A stretch of DNA of 64,000 nt from Mycobacterium attenuatum (lineage in GTDB: Bacteria > Actinomycetota > Actinomycetes > Mycobacteriales > Mycobacteriaceae): contig NZ_UPHT01000073.1 of the NCBI RefSeq assembly GCF_900566085.1, positions 62,001 to 126,000 of the forward strand, written 5' to 3'. Shown here piece by piece: positions 39,701 through 49,969 of the stretch (its first letter is position 1; the number at the start of each line of letters is the position of its first letter). Below the pieces are notes generated by a model. It saw only the letters and a program-made list of their open reading frames with translations, searched no databases and was not told where the DNA came from. Made by a program: the position numbers and the translations under genes.

Positions 39701-40306
39701 GAGATGCTGGGCCTGTACGTGTCCGGGCATCCGCTCAACGGGGTGGCACACCTGCTCGCCGGCCAGGTCGATACCGCAATTCCGGCGATCCTTGACGGCG
39801 ATGTGCCCAACGACGCCCAGGTGCGGGTGGGCGGCATTCTGGCATCGGTCAACAGACGGGTCAACAAGAACGGAATGCCTTGGGCTTCAGCGCAACTGGA
39901 AGACCTTACCGGTGGAATCGAGGTGATGTTCTTCCCGCACACCTATTCCAGCTACGGCGCCGAAATCGCCGACGACGCCGTGGTGCTGGTCAACGCCAAG
40001 GTCGCGATCCGTGATGACCGGGTTTCGTTGATCGCCAATGAGCTTGTGGTGCCAGACTTTTCCAACGCACAGGCGCAGCGGCCGCTGGCCGTCAGTCTGC
40101 CTACCCGGCAGTGCACCTTCGACAAGGTGACCGCCCTCAAGCAGGTGCTGGCGCGTCATCCCGGCACCTCGCAGGTGCACTTGCGGCTGATCAGCGGGGA
40201 CCGGATCACCACGCTGGAGCTGGATCAGTCGCTGCGGGTGACGCCTTCGCCGGCATTGATGGGGGACCTCAAGGAGCTGCTCGGTCCGGGGTGCCTGGGC
40301 AGTTAG
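36755..40306 (+). CDS. dnaE1: DNA polymerase III alpha subunit (replicative)
   Basis: A 1,183-residue polymerase, almost identical in length to M. tuberculosis DnaE1 (1,184). The N-terminal PHP proofreading domain begins with [16 protein letters not shown] (metal histidines). The catalytic palm acids are in [11 protein letters not shown] (about 418-428); a helix-hairpin-helix and an OB-fold ([19 protein letters not shown], about 1024-1042) follow. GQFDLFGG near residue 950 is the probable beta-clamp-binding site. In mycobacteria the PHP domain gives the 3'-5' exonuclease activity (known). No clear Shine-Dalgarno is seen before the ATG. The last 135 bases are duplicated at 42642-42775. Confidence 0.97.
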   Translation: MSGSSSRSFVHLHNHTEYSMLDGAAKINPMLAEVERLQMPAIGMTDHGNMFGASEFYNSATQAGIKPIIGVEAYIAPASRFDTRRIFWGDPSQKADDISGSGSYTHLTMMAENATGLRNLFKLSSLASFEGQLSKWSRMDAELIAEHAEGIIITTGCPSGEVQTRLRLGQEREALEAAARWREIVGPDNYFLELMDHGLTIERRVREGLLHVGRTLNIPPLATNDCHYVTRDAAHNHEALLCVQTGKTLSDPNRFKFDGDGYYLKSAAEMRQIWDDEVPGACDSTLLIAERVQPYADVWTPRDRMPVFPVPDGHDPASWLHHEVAAGLRRRFPDGPPESYITRADYEIDVICAKGFPSYFLIVADLIGYAKSVGIRVGPGRGSAAGSLVAYALGITDIDPIPHGLLFERFLNPERTSMPDIDIDFDDRRRGEMVRYAADKWGHDRVAQVITFGTIKTKAALKDSARIHYGQPGFAIADRITKALPPAIMAKDIPLSGITDPAHERYKEAAEVRGLIETDPDVRTIYQTALGLEGLIRNAGVHACAVIMSSEPLTEAIPLWKRPQDGAIITGWDYPSCEAIGLLKMDFLGLRNLTIIGDAIDNIKANKGIDLDLESVPLDDKPTYELLGRGDTLGVFQLDGGPMRDLLRRMQPTGFEDIVAVLALYRPGPMGMNAHNDYADRKNGRQAIKPIHPELAEPLREILAETYGLIVYQEQIMRIAQKVASYSLARADILRKAMGKKKREVLDKEYEGFSQGMQANGFSSGAIKALWDTILPFADYAFNKSHAAGYGLVSYWTAYLKANYPAEYMAGLLTSVGDDKDKAAVYLADCRKLGITVLPPDVNESGLNFASVGEDIRYGLGAVRNVGANVVGSLIQTRNDKGKFTDFSDYLNKIDISACNKKVTESLIKAGAFDSLGHARKGLFLVHTDAVDSVLGTKKAEAMGQFDLFGGNDDGTGAADPVFTIKVPDDEWEDKHKLALEREMLGLYVSGHPLNGVAHLLAGQVDTAIPAILDGDVPNDAQVRVGGILASVNRRVNKNGMPWASAQLEDLTGGIEVMFFPHTYSSYGAEIADDAVVLVNAKVAIRDDRVSLIANELVVPDFSNAQAQRPLAVSLPTRQCTFDKVTALKQVLARHPGTSQVHLRLISGDRITTLELDQSLRVTPSPALMGDLKELLGPGCLGS

Positions 40307-40472
40307 GCTAAAGCGGAACGCGATTTGAGAACCGTTGACCTGCCGCAGGATTCGCGATTGGGTCAGTTTTTTCCGGTTACTCGTTTCCCGGCCTCGGGTT
40401 GTGTTACTTTCGCTTACCAATGAGTCAGGGCCGGTTTGCTTCCACGTGTTTGGCTGATTCGGAGGAGAGCTG

Positions 40473-42180
40473 ATGTCGTACGTGATGGTAACGCCGGAGA
40501 TGGTGAGCGCGGCCAGCTGGAGAATTGACCACTATGGGGTCGTCCATCGATGTCGCGCGGGCTGCGGCGGCGGCTCAGACAAGCGGGATCATGGCCGCGG
40601 GTACCGATGAGGTGTCGGCGGCCATCGCCACGTTATTTAGTGCGCATGGACAGGCATTTCAGACAGTAAGCGCGCAGGCGGCGGCATTTCACAACCAGTT
40701 CGTGCAGGCCCTGAACTCGGGCGCAGGAGCGTATGCGGCTGCCGATGCCGCTAGTGTTTCACCCCTGCAGACCATTGAGGAACAGATCCTCAATGCCATC
40801 AATGCGCCGACCGAGTATTTGTTGGGGCGGCCGTTGATCGGCACCGGCACCAGTGGGACGGCCGCACATCCCGACGGCGGCAATGGCGGCCTGTTGTTGG
40901 GCAATGGCGGGGCGGGCTATAGCCAACCAGGTGACTCCGGTTTGGCAGGGGGCAATGGCGGAAACGCCGGTTTGTTCGGCAGCGGCGGGGCCGGCGGCCA
41001 CGGTGGCTACGGTGCGGCTGGCGGCCATGGCGGCGGCGGCGGGTTACTGTATGGCAACGGCGGTGTCGGTGGGCAGGGCGGTGCTGCGGTTTCAGGCTTT
41101 AATGGCGGGGCTCCCGGCATGGGAGGCAAGGGTGGCAGCGCTGTGATGTTCGGCAGCGGCGGCGCCGGTGGGCAGGGCGGCACCGGGCTGGCCGGAGCCG
41201 GCGTGACCACTCCCGACGGCGGCACCGCGACCACCGGTGGGGGTGGCATCAGCCAAATTAGCACCAATGGCTCGACCCAGGGCGGCGCCGGAAATCCGGG
41301 GCCTCAAGGAACCGTTGGGCAGGTCGGCGGGACGGGCGGTGCCGGCGGCACCGCAAGTACCGTGAACAACGGCTTCAATGCCCTGGATGCCAAGGGCGGT
41401 TTTGGCGGTAATGGCGGCTTGGGGGGGCCTGGCAGTGTTGCCGGTGCTGTCAACGCGGGCGGCGTCGGCGGTCATGGCGGTGCCGGCGGGAATGGTGGGC
41501 TGTTCTTCGGCGACGGCGGGGCCGGCGGGCAAGGCGGCACGGGCGGCGTTGGCGGATCGGCGGGCACCGGCGCGGCGGGCGGCACTGGTGGTGCCGGCGG
41601 TCCAGCCAGTATGACCGTCAACAACAACGGGGTGAGTGGTCAGGCGGTTGGCGGTGGTGGTGGCACCGGAGGCACCGGAGGCACCGGAGGTACCGGAGGC
41701 ACCGGAGGCACCGGAGGCACCGGGGGTGACGGCGGTCGGGGCGGCTTGCTGGTCGGCATTGGGGGCCACGCCGGCACCGGCGGCACCGGAGGCGTCGGCG
41801 GCGTCGGCGGGGCAGGCGGTATCGGCGGCGTCGGCGGCGCTGGCGGTAGCGCCAATGGAAGTGGCATTGGGATTGTTTCCGCTACCGGCGGGGACGGCGG
41901 GGACGGTGGTAGCGGCGGTACCGGTGGTACCGGCGGTACCGGCGGGACCGGTGGTGCCGCCGGTACCGCAGGCTCTGGAGGGTTGCTCGGTTTTGCGGGC
42001 TCCAGCGGTGCTGCCGGCCAGGGCGGCGTCGGTGGCCAAGGCGGCGCCGCTGGTGCCGGCGGAGCGGCTGGAAGTGGCGGCACGGCTACCGGAGGCAACA
42101 ACCCCACGGCGGGCCTGCCCGGCACGGATGGCGGTATCGGCGCCGAGGGCAAGCAGGGCGCATTTGGGGCCAACGGTTAA
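40473..42180 (+). pseudogene. PE_PGRS gene with a frameshift in the PE domain
   Basis: The gene starts with GGAGGAG then ATG at 40473, giving [14 protein letters not shown], a normal PE start. Near 40515 one extra base (an A within GCGGCCAGCTGG) shifts the frame. Reading on in the new frame gives [20 protein letters not shown] and the rest of the PE domain, with the ESX secretion motif YAAAD and then about 440 residues of Gly-Gly-X PGRS repeats. From the true start, translation would leave the frame after about 14 residues. An internal ATG at 40525 would make 551 residues but lack the first PE helix, so export would probably fail. Sequencing error is possible. A 9-bp GGCACCGGA motif repeats about seven times near 41672-41735. 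Confidence 0.8.
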
Positions 42181-42578
42181 CCGGGCCGAGGCCGGTACAC
42201 CCGGCTGCCGCCGCTACGGGGACTCCCGGCTTCTCGGATGATCTCGAATCGGGCGGTCAACTGGAGGTTTAAGGTTCGGACGGGAGATGCTGCAGGTCCA
42301 CGATCTGCGAGCCCAACAGTTAGGTCGGTCAGAACCAGTGGCGGCGTTGACGGCCGCGAACAGGTGACCGGCGGTGATGCTGACGGGTCATCATCGCGGC
42401 GCGGCCGGCTTTCATCGGCAGGGCTGGCGGGGTGCGGTCCACGCTTGACAGTCGGTCTTTCGTCGAAGAAGAACACCGCCGCGCGCGCCGGCGGACCCAA
42501 CCACCGTGTCGCCGTCGCCGTCGTCGTGGCTGGAAGGAACTGCGAAACTGGCCCTGGCTCCGCGACTCGGATGATGAA
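42181..42578. other. Spacer after PE_PGRS, no gene seen
   Basis: About 400 bases between the PE_PGRS stop and the dnaE1 remnant. The open frames on both strands are arginine-rich and without motifs. I see no insertion-sequence ends or terminator that I can defend. Confidence 0.4.
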
Positions 42579-42775
42579 ATTCGTTGGACCACGGCATAAT
42601 TAGAAGAGCTTCCCGGCGGGCTTGAGGTGATGTTCTTGTCGCAGGTGCACGTGCGGCTTGTCAGCGGGGACCGGATCACCACGCGGGAGCTGGATCAGTC
42701 GCTGCGGGTGACGCCTTCGCCGGCATTGATGGGGGACCTCAAGAGTTGCTCGGTCCGGGGTGCCTGGGCGGTTAG
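42579..42775 (+). pseudogene. Decayed duplicate of the 3' end of dnaE1
   Basis: The stretch 42642-42775 repeats dnaE1 bases 40171-40305 with about four mismatches in the first 105 bases, then a one-base deletion, and ends in the same TTAG. Just upstream, in the same frame, [13 protein letters not shown] resembles DnaE1 residues [13 protein letters not shown] (near 39895-39935) but is more diverged, and a TAA replaces the CAA glutamine codon. So the remnant joins two DnaE1 segments that are about 235 bases apart in the intact gene. It has no start and cannot be a gene. With intact dnaE1 it brackets the PE_PGRS gene. Confidence 0.85.
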
Positions 42776-42782
42776 CGCCTGG

Positions 42783-45149
42783 TCACCCGCCACCACGCAG
42801 TGCGAAAAGTTCCGGATGGACCATGTCCAACGGCCCGGTCATGTCGGGCCATCCGTGCCCATGGGCGACGTCGTCGGTGGCGTAGACGAGCACGTTCTGC
42901 CGGTACCACCACTCGCATCGGGTGTCCCACCACAGCCGACCGCGGAGGAGGTCGTAGGGCCGGTAGCCGTGGGCGGCAAACAGCGCCGCCCAGAAGCTCG
43001 GCCACCTCTCGTTGATATGCCCCGTTCCGCCCTGGCCGGGGATCGCCGCCGAGAAGACGATCACGTCGCCGTGTCGGCAGAGGCTGTCGACGAGCGTCTC
43101 GGCGGCCTCCGGTGGCAGGTGTTCAGCCACTTCAAGGCAGATAACCAGGTCGAATCGACGACCTAGGTCCAACCGGGTGGTCAGGTCATAGTCGATGAAC
43201 CGGTCGGCGGGGATGCATAGCTGAGCGCGCGGGACGTGATCGCCGTCCACTCCGATGGCGTCGGCGCCGCTGTCCAGCCAGCTGGCGACCCAACCGCCGA
43301 CCCCACAACCAACGTCGAGCACGGAATTGGGCCGGGTCAGCTCGGCCAGCATCGGCACCATCACTGCGGCGGAGGCGGACGATCCCGCGGCCTGCCCGTC
43401 GTAGAACGCCGGTGTGTAGAGAGCGGCATCGCTACTGTCGCCGGCGATGCAGAGCACCTCGTCGAGGCTGGCGGTGCTACCGCCGGGCCGGTCCAGTCGT
43501 TCGGTATCGAACATCGCCGGGCCGGTGGCGATCTCGTCGGTGAGCAGGTATCGGCCGCCCTCCGGTGTTCGGCGCACCGCCTGCTCGGGCGCGCTGACGC
43601 CGGTCAGCTTGACCGCATCGCCGAGGTTGATGCCCACCTGATACACCTGCGGTTCGGCTTCGAGGACGGCCGTGAGGCGGGTGATCAGGTTTTCGGGTGC
43701 GAAGAATCGCCAGCCTTGGCCCAGATGTAGCCAGAACCGTGCGTGGATCTGGGCGCGGATTTGCCCGAGCTGAGCGCCGATGTGAACAACGTCGAGGAAT
43801 TCGTAACGCTGGCATAGTATTTCGCGATCCGGGCCGGATAGGCCGGCATCGACGACCAGGAAGCGTCCGGCCCGCGAGACGTCGTTGCAGCAGCGCAAGA
43901 ATGAGTCCAGCGTCTGCTGGGTGGCAGCGAGATCCGGCCCGGCGACCAGGCTGACGACCACCCCGGAGTTGTGTCGGCCATGACGCGGCACGGAAGCCAG
44001 CAGCTCCGGGTCGGGATACGCGGACGCCGCCTCGATCATCGTCGGCGCGCAGACGTCGCGGTTTTCCGCGATCCGTTGGCGCTCGTTCTCCGGGAGGTCG
44101 GATCGGGTCAGCAGCCGCCGCCACAGCGTGAACGCCTCGGCGTGCTTGCCGATCCAGGAGGCGCACACCGCTTGTTCGTCGGCTATGCGCCAGTTGTAGA
44201 TGTCGGTGCGGACAAACAACATGTCCTGTTCGGGGAACGGGATATCTGCGGCGCGCTTGGCGAACTCGTAGCCGAGTTGGTAGCACCCGTCGGCGCGGTA
44301 CCGGGCTGCGATGGCAAACAGCGGTTCGGCTCGGGTCGGCCGAAACTTCCAGGCCCGCAAATAGGCATTGCGCACGTCGGGCCACGGCTCGTTGAGCTGG
44401 CCCATCGACACCGCGACCCGCCACATCGCGTAGTAGGTCTCCTCCTCCCAGCCGCCCATCTCGGCACGCCGCGCATACCACTTGCGCGCGTTGGCGAAAT
44501 CGCCAAGGTCGTAATAGCTCTGGGCCAGATAGAAGATCGACCGCGCGTTCGCGGGGTTGCGCTCAACCTCGGCCAGCAACAGATCGCGGTCGCGCGCATA
44601 CTTCTGCCCAGACAAGTTGCGGGCACCGCGTTGACGATCCTCGATGTGGTAATCGCCCTCCAGGCGCGCCTCCACGCAGCAGGCGAAATCCCACATCGGG
44701 GCCTCATGAGTGACGCCCACCCACTGCACCCGCACGCCGTCGCGGAACAACTGCGAGCGATAGTAGCCGTGGGCGTTGCACACGTAACGCACCCAGTAGA
44801 CGTCGGCGCCCAGGCCCGCGAAATCGGGTTTGCCCACCAGCAAGTCGTCGGCGTCGACCACCCAAACGTAGTCGCCCTGACCCTGGGCCAGGGTCAGCGC
44901 CTCGGTGCGGTTGTCACCGAAGTTGCGCCACGGGCGTTCGTAGAGCTCACCCGGAACGCCGAGCCTGTCCATGTGGTCGCGAATGAGAGCCTGAGTCCCG
45001 TCGTCGGAGCCGGTGTCCACGATCACCCACGAGCTGATGTAGGGCGCCACCGAGTCGAGCGCCTCGGCGACGATGTGTGCCTCGTTTCGCACGATCATGT
45101 TGAGGCAGATTGCCGGCCGCTTCGCGCGCTCTGCCCGTGGGTCGGACAC
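42783..45149 (-). CDS. Multidomain GT2 glycosyltransferase - TPR - methyltransferase protein
   Basis: About 788 residues in four parts. Residues 10-225: GT2 domain with [32 protein letters not shown] and the DxD in VWVVDADD. Residues 195-390: helical TPR-like repeats ([20 protein letters not shown]). Residues 390-560: a second glycosyltransferase-like segment starting [19 protein letters not shown] with no clear DxD. Residues 600-760: SAM methyltransferase with [20 protein letters not shown] and [19 protein letters not shown]. The GTG at 45149 ([10 protein letters not shown]) is chosen as the start, but the ribosome site is weak. It probably glycosylates and methylates a cell-envelope glycan. 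No homolog at this place in M. tuberculosis comes to mind. It stands alone on its strand. Confidence 0.8.
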   Translation of the reverse strand: MSDPRAERAKRPAICLNMIVRNEAHIVAEALDSVAPYISSWVIVDTGSDDGTQALIRDHMDRLGVPGELYERPWRNFGDNRTEALTLAQGQGDYVWVVDADDLLVGKPDFAGLGADVYWVRYVCNAHGYYRSQLFRDGVRVQWVGVTHEAPMWDFACCVEARLEGDYHIEDRQRGARNLSGQKYARDRDLLLAEVERNPANARSIFYLAQSYYDLGDFANARKWYARRAEMGGWEEETYYAMWRVAVSMGQLNEPWPDVRNAYLRAWKFRPTRAEPLFAIAARYRADGCYQLGYEFAKRAADIPFPEQDMLFVRTDIYNWRIADEQAVCASWIGKHAEAFTLWRRLLTRSDLPENERQRIAENRDVCAPTMIEAASAYPDPELLASVPRHGRHNSGVVVSLVAGPDLAATQQTLDSFLRCCNDVSRAGRFLVVDAGLSGPDREILCQRYEFLDVVHIGAQLGQIRAQIHARFWLHLGQGWRFFAPENLITRLTAVLEAEPQVYQVGINLGDAVKLTGVSAPEQAVRRTPEGGRYLLTDEIATGPAMFDTERLDRPGGSTASLDEVLCIAGDSSDAALYTPAFYDGQAAGSSASAAVMVPMLAELTRPNSVLDVGCGVGGWVASWLDSGADAIGVDGDHVPRAQLCIPADRFIDYDLTTRLDLGRRFDLVICLEVAEHLPPEAAETLVDSLCRHGDVIVFSAAIPGQGGTGHINERWPSFWAALFAAHGYRPYDLLRGRLWWDTRCEWWYRQNVLVYATDDVAHGHGWPDMTGPLDMVHPELFALRGGG

Positions 45150-45443
45150 GGCCAAATCGTACCCAGCAATCGCGCGTCGGGTTGCGGATATGTGCGGCCG
45201 GGGCAGACCCCAAGCAGCAGCTCCGTCCACGGCGCTGAAGCGCTCGATCCGGGGATGGCCAATCGAACTCGCCTTCTAGGTTCCAGATGACTTGGGGGCC
45301 AACGGAATTTGGCTTGCGAAAGCTCAATATCGGGTGCGGGCGCCAGGCGCGGTCTTCCATGCCCGGCGATCGCCGACGTACGCTCACCGATGTGAGCGGG
45401 CAGCGCTGATTCGCACACGATGCAGCCGCGAAGAGAGGGACAG

Positions 45444-47288
45444 ATGACCACGACCGAACGCCCGGCCACCATGTGCCAGGCATTTCAGCGAACCGCGGCC
45501 ATCGACCCGGATGCGGTGGCACTGCGGACCCCGGGTGGCGCCCAGACGCTGGCCTGGCGCGAATATGCAGACCAGGTGCGCCACGTTGCTGCCGGCCTTG
45601 CGGGTCTGGGGGTCGGGCGCGGCGACACGGTATCGCTGATGATGGCCAACCGCATCGAGTTCTATCCGCTGGAAGTGGGCGCCCAACACGTTGGCGCCAC
45701 GTCGTTTTCGGTCTACAACACGTTGCCCGCCGAGCAGCTGACCTACGTGTTCGACAACGCCGGCACCAAGGTGGTGCTCTGCGAGGAGCAATACGTCGAC
45801 CGCATCCGTGCCAGCGGTGCCCCCATCGACCACATCGTCTGCATTGACGGCGCGCCGCAGGGCACCATCTCGATCGCCGAGCTCTATGCGGCAGCGCCCG
45901 CTGATTTCGACTTCGAGGCGGCCTGGCGCGCGGTCCGGCCCGACGACGTCGTCACCCTCATCTACACATCCGGAACCACCGGGAACCCCAAGGGTGTGGA
46001 GATGACTCACACCAACCTGCTGTTCGAGGGCTATGCCATTGATGAGGTGCTCGGAATCGAGTTCGGGGATCGGGTCACGTCGTTTCTGCCGTCGGCGCAT
46101 ATCGCCGACCGGATGACCGGTCTGTACTTCCAGGAGATGTTCGGCACCCAGGTCACGGTGGTTTCCGACGGTCGCGCCATCGCGGCGGCGTTGCCCGACG
46201 TGCGGCCCACCGTGTGGGGCGCGGTACCCCGGGTATGGGAAAAGCTCAAAGCCGGAATCGAATTCACGGTCAGCCACGAGGCCGATGAGATGAAGCGGCA
46301 GGCACTGCAGTGGGCGATGTCGGTGGCTGCCAGACGCGCCGAAGCGGTGCTCGCCGGCATGCCGATCCCCGATGAGGTCGCGGCCGAATGGGCCAGGGCC
46401 GACGAGCTGGTGTTGTCGAAGCTTCGCGAGCGGCTCGGCTTTGGGGAGCTTCGGTGGGCGATCTCGGGAGCTGCGCCCATCCCGAAGGAGACGCTGGGTT
46501 TCTTTGCGGGCATCGGCATTCCGATTGCCGAGATATGGGGAATGTCCGAGCTGAGTTGCGCGGCTACCGCGTGCCACCCCTGTGACGTGCGGCTGGGCAG
46601 CGTCGGCAAGCTGCTGCCCGGGCTGGAAGGCAGGATCGCCGACGACGGTGAATATCTGGTCCGCGGCCCGCTGGTGATGAAGGGTTACCGCAAGGAACCG
46701 GAGAAGACCGCGGCGGCCATTGATGCCGACGGCTGGCTGCACACCGGCGACATTTTCGACGTCGACGAACGCGGCTACCTGCGGGTGGTCGACCGCAAGA
46801 AGGAGTTGATCATTAACGCGGCCGGAAAGAACATGTCGCCGGCCAACATTGAGAACAGCATCCTGGCCAGCTGCCCGATGGTCGGCGTGATGATGGCGAT
46901 CGGTGACGGGCGTCCCTATAACACTGCGCTGCTGGTTTTCGACGCCGATTCGGTCGGGCCGTACGCCGCCCAGCATGGGCTGTCCGACGCCTCGCCCGCG
47001 GCCCTGGCCGCCGACCCCGAGGTGATCGCCCGGATCGCCGCCGGCGTGGCCGAGGGCAACGCCAAACTTTCCCGGGTGGAGCAGATCAAGCGCTTCCGGG
47101 TATTGCCCACCGTGTGGGAGCCCGGCGGTGACGAGATCACGCTGACCATGAAGCTCAGGCGGCGCCCGATTCTTGCCAAGTACGCCGCCGAGATCGAGGA
47201 ACTCTATGCGGTCGAGCCGGGGCCCGATGTCCATGAACCGGCCGTCGCGGCGTCCGCACATCCGGCATCGCTGGGGGTGCGGCGGTGA
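45444..47288 (+). CDS. fadD11: Long-chain fatty-acid-CoA ligase (FadD11-like)
   Basis: A 614-residue adenylate-forming enzyme that activates fatty acids as acyl-AMP and then acyl-CoA. Motifs: LIYTSGTTGNPKGVEM (about 172-187), the A5 region IWGMSELSCAAT (about 363-374), GWLHTGDIFDVDERGYLRVV, and the A10 lysine region KLRRRPILAKY near the C-terminus. The size and sequence are like FadD15/FadD11 (AMP-binding long-chain ligases, bubblegum type). The ATG at 45444 has AGAGGGA upstream. It overlaps plsB1 by four bases, so the acyl-CoA made could feed glycerol-3-phosphate acylation directly (inference). M. tuberculosis has this gene split as fadD11.1/fadD11; here it is one piece. Confidence 0.9.
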   Translation: MTTTERPATMCQAFQRTAAIDPDAVALRTPGGAQTLAWREYADQVRHVAAGLAGLGVGRGDTVSLMMANRIEFYPLEVGAQHVGATSFSVYNTLPAEQLTYVFDNAGTKVVLCEEQYVDRIRASGAPIDHIVCIDGAPQGTISIAELYAAAPADFDFEAAWRAVRPDDVVTLIYTSGTTGNPKGVEMTHTNLLFEGYAIDEVLGIEFGDRVTSFLPSAHIADRMTGLYFQEMFGTQVTVVSDGRAIAAALPDVRPTVWGAVPRVWEKLKAGIEFTVSHEADEMKRQALQWAMSVAARRAEAVLAGMPIPDEVAAEWARADELVLSKLRERLGFGELRWAISGAAPIPKETLGFFAGIGIPIAEIWGMSELSCAATACHPCDVRLGSVGKLLPGLEGRIADDGEYLVRGPLVMKGYRKEPEKTAAAIDADGWLHTGDIFDVDERGYLRVVDRKKELIINAAGKNMSPANIENSILASCPMVGVMMAIGDGRPYNTALLVFDADSVGPYAAQHGLSDASPAALAADPEVIARIAAGVAEGNAKLSRVEQIKRFRVLPTVWEPGGDEITLTMKLRRRPILAKYAAEIEELYAVEPGPDVHEPAVAASAHPASLGVRR

Positions 47289-49171
47289 CGGCGCGCGAAG
47301 CGGGTCGGGTTGCGGTGCGAAAGCTGCTGCAGCGCACCGGAATTATCGACGAATCGATCACACCGTTGTCGACCGACCCGGCCGAGGTCGTCCAGTTACT
47401 GGGCACCCCGTGGTACGACGACCGGCTGGCCAGGCTGGCCAACGAACTCGAGCGTGATCCGGACAGCGTGCGCGCCGAGGCCGCGAGCTACCTGCGGGAG
47501 ATGGCGGCCTCGCTCGACGAGCGCGCCGTCGAGGCATGGCGAGGTTTCAGTCGTTGGCTCATGCGGGCCTACGACGTTCTCGTCGACGAGGACCAGATCG
47601 CCTCACTGCGCAAGCTGGATCGCCGGGCGACCCTGGCCTTCGCCTTCTCGCATCGGTCGTATCTGGACGGCCTGCTGCTACCCGAGGTCATCCTGGCCAA
47701 TCGGCTGTCACCGGCGCTGACCTTCGGCGGCGCGAACTTGAACTTCTTCCCGATGGGTGCGTGGGCCAAACGCACCGGGGCCATCTTCATCCGGCGCCAG
47801 ACCAAAGACATCCCCGTTTACCGGTTCGTGCTGCGCGCCTACGCCGCGCAGCTGGTGCAAAACCACGCCAACCTGACCTGGTCGATCGAAGGGGGCCGGA
47901 CCCGGACCGGCAAGCTGCGCCCTCCGGTGTTCGGGATCCTGCGCTACATCGCCGACGCGGTCGACGAAATCGACGGTCCGGAGGTGTATTTGGTGCCGAC
48001 ATCCATCGTGTACGACCAGCTGCACGAGGTGGAAGCCATGACCACCGAGGCCTACGGTGCGGTGAAACCACCGGAGGACCTGCGCTTCCTGATCCGGCTC
48101 GCGCGCCAGCAGGGCGAACGGCTCGGCCGCGCCTACCTGGACTTCGGCGAGCCGCTGCCGCTGCGCAAACGCCTCGAGGAGTTGCGGGCCGACGAATCGG
48201 GCAGCGGAACCGAGATCGAACGCATTGCCCTGGACGTGGAGCACCGCATCAACCGCGCCACGCCGGTGACGCCCACGGCGGTGGTCAGCCTGGCGCTGCT
48301 GGGTGCGGACCGCTCGCTGTCCATCAGCGAGGTGCTGGCCACGGTGCAACCGCTGGCCAGCTACATCGCGGCGCGTCATTGGGCGGTGGCCGGCGCGGCG
48401 GATCTGACCAATCGCTCCACCATCCGGTGGGCACTGCACCAAATGGTCGCGTCGGGAGTGGTACGCGTCTACGAGGCCGGCACCGAAGCGGTGTGGGGCA
48501 TCGGCGAGGACCAGCATCTCGTCGCCGCGTTCTATCGCAACACCGCAATCCACATCTTCGTCGACCGTGCCATCGCCGAGCTGGCCTTGCTGGCGGCCGC
48601 GGAAATCGCCGAAGGTTCCGCTGAAGGTTCAGTGCTGCCCGCGACCGTGCGCGACGAGGCGCTACGCCTTCGCGAGCTGCTCAAGTTCGAATTCCTGTTC
48701 TCGGCGCGCGCGCAGTTCGAGAAGGACCTCGCCGACGAAGTACGGCTGATCGGGCCGGTGGAAGACACCACCAAGGCCGCCACCGCCGAGCAGGTACGGC
48801 AGCTGCTAGAGTCGGCCGATCTGCTGCTGGCGCATCTGGTGTTACGGCCGTTCCTGGACGCTTACCACATCGTCGCCGACCGGTTGGCTGCCTGCGAAGA
48901 CGTCGTGTTCGACGAGCAGGCATTCCTTGCCGAGTGTCTGCAGGTGGGCAAGCAGTGGGAATTGCAGCGCAGAATTGCCAACGCCGAGTCGCGGTCGATG
49001 GAGCTTTTCAAGACCGCACTTCGACTGGTTCGCCATCGTGAGCTCGTGGACGGAGTCCCCGACTCCGACGACTCTCACGACATTGCCCAACGGCGGCGTG
49101 AATTCGCCGACGAGATCGCGACGGCCATACGGCGGGTCAACGCGATCGCCGAACTGGCCAGAACGCGGTGA
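47285..49171 (+). CDS. plsB1: Glycerol-3-phosphate acyltransferase
   Basis: A 628-residue acyltransferase for the first step of phospholipid and triacylglycerol synthesis. The four family blocks are visible: FSHRSYLDGLLLPEV (H and D catalytic), GAIFIRRQT, SIEGGRTRTGK and LVPTSIVYDQ (about 120-242). No membrane segment is strong, which fits a peripheral enzyme. The GTG start overlaps the fadD11 stop in GTGA. It corresponds to Rv1551. Downstream genes frdABCD, a TetR gene and mmpL6, which follow in M. tuberculosis as I recall, are missing. Confidence 0.93.
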   Translation: MTAREAGRVAVRKLLQRTGIIDESITPLSTDPAEVVQLLGTPWYDDRLARLANELERDPDSVRAEAASYLREMAASLDERAVEAWRGFSRWLMRAYDVLVDEDQIASLRKLDRRATLAFAFSHRSYLDGLLLPEVILANRLSPALTFGGANLNFFPMGAWAKRTGAIFIRRQTKDIPVYRFVLRAYAAQLVQNHANLTWSIEGGRTRTGKLRPPVFGILRYIADAVDEIDGPEVYLVPTSIVYDQLHEVEAMTTEAYGAVKPPEDLRFLIRLARQQGERLGRAYLDFGEPLPLRKRLEELRADESGSGTEIERIALDVEHRINRATPVTPTAVVSLALLGADRSLSISEVLATVQPLASYIAARHWAVAGAADLTNRSTIRWALHQMVASGVVRVYEAGTEAVWGIGEDQHLVAAFYRNTAIHIFVDRAIAELALLAAAEIAEGSAEGSVLPATVRDEALRLRELLKFEFLFSARAQFEKDLADEVRLIGPVEDTTKAATAEQVRQLLESADLLLAHLVLRPFLDAYHIVADRLAACEDVVFDEQAFLAECLQVGKQWELQRRIANAESRSMELFKTALRLVRHRELVDGVPDSDDSHDIAQRRREFADEIATAIRRVNAIAELARTR

Positions 49172-49177
49172 CGGCCC

Positions 49178-49408
49178 TCAGCGCTGCGCCGGTGTGAGGA
49201 TCTTCAACACCAGGCCGATGACGATTCCGACCGCGGTGGCGCCCAGCACCGCCGCGGCTGCACTCGTGGTCACTGCCCCGAGCAGCATCAGCGCGGCGAA
49301 CCCGGCGATCACGGCGAACAACTTGTGCCGCGGCCAGGGCACACCCGCGACCAGCACGTCCGCATTATTCGGGGCGGCGAACGAGCGCAATCGTTCGGCT
49401 GTGGTCAT
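49178..49408 (-). CDS. Small membrane protein of unknown function
   Basis: A 76-residue protein with two hydrophobic segments (about 31-48 and 52-70) after a charged N-terminus [10 protein letters not shown]. The middle is Ala/Gly-rich ([19 protein letters not shown]). It ends six bases from the convergent plsB1 stop. No family is recognised. Open frame, start and hydropathy look real, but conservation was not tested. Confidence 0.6.
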   Translation of the reverse strand: MTTAERLRSFAAPNNADVLVAGVPWPRHKLFAVIAGFAALMLLGAVTTSAAAAVLGATAVGIVIGLVLKILTPAQR

Positions 49409-49498
49409 AAATTCAGCATACCGGCGACTTTGGTTTCGGGTACCCGAAGTTTGGCCGGCGGTGTCGGCAGCGTGAGCATGCCTCTCTACAGTGTGGTT

Positions 49499-49936
49499 AT
49501 GCCGCTAGAAGGTGAATACGCGCCCAGCCCCCTCGATTGGTCGCGCGAACAGGCCGACAAGTACTCGGAATCCGGTGGGACCGAAGGCACGGAAATGAAG
49601 GGCAAACCCGTCGTTTTGCTGACCACCGTCGGGGCCAAATCCGGCAAACTCCGCAAGACGCCGCTGATGCGCGTGGAGCATAACGGCGAGTACGCAATCG
49701 TCGCCTCGCTGGGCGGTGCCCCGCAAAACCCGGTGTGGTACTACAACGTCAAGAAGAATCCGCGGGTCGAGCTTCGAGACGGCACCGTCACGCGGGACTA
49801 CGAGGCCCGCGAGGTATTCGGCGATGAGAAGGCCACGTGGTGGGATAGGGCCGTGCAGGCCTGGCCGGACTACGCCGAATACCAGAAAAATACCGACCGC
49901 CAGATCCCGGTGTTCGTGCTGACGCCGACGAGCTGA
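49499..49936 (+). CDS. F420-dependent nitroreductase-family (Ddn-like) protein (Rv1558-like)
   Basis: A 145-residue split-barrel protein of the deazaflavin-dependent nitroreductase (Ddn) family, which uses reduced F420. Signature stretches are [20 protein letters not shown] (about 38-57), [19 protein letters not shown] and [10 protein letters not shown] at the end. It may reduce quinones, as some Ddn relatives do (known for the family). The ATG at 49499 ([11 protein letters not shown]) matches the recalled Rv1558 start; an ATG 21 bases earlier is possible. ilvA follows 33 bases later. Confidence 0.9.
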   Translation: MPLEGEYAPSPLDWSREQADKYSESGGTEGTEMKGKPVVLLTTVGAKSGKLRKTPLMRVEHNGEYAIVASLGGAPQNPVWYYNVKKNPRVELRDGTVTRDYEAREVFGDEKATWWDRAVQAWPDYAEYQKNTDRQIPVFVLTPTS

Positions 49937-49969
49937 GTCGCCCGGCGGCTGGCATGGCACCATTGATCG

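Noticed and set aside
40525..42180. CRISPR-like array in the Gly-rich region
   Set aside because: The repeats are in-frame Gly-Gly-X codons of PGRS with no regular spacers.
42181..42578. An insertion sequence next to PE_PGRS
   Set aside because: No transposase motif, terminal repeats or target duplication could be seen.
45420..45443. ATG at 45420 as the fadD11 start
   Set aside because: The ATG at 45444 has AGAGGGA at the right distance, while 45420 has none, and the added residues are unlike the family.
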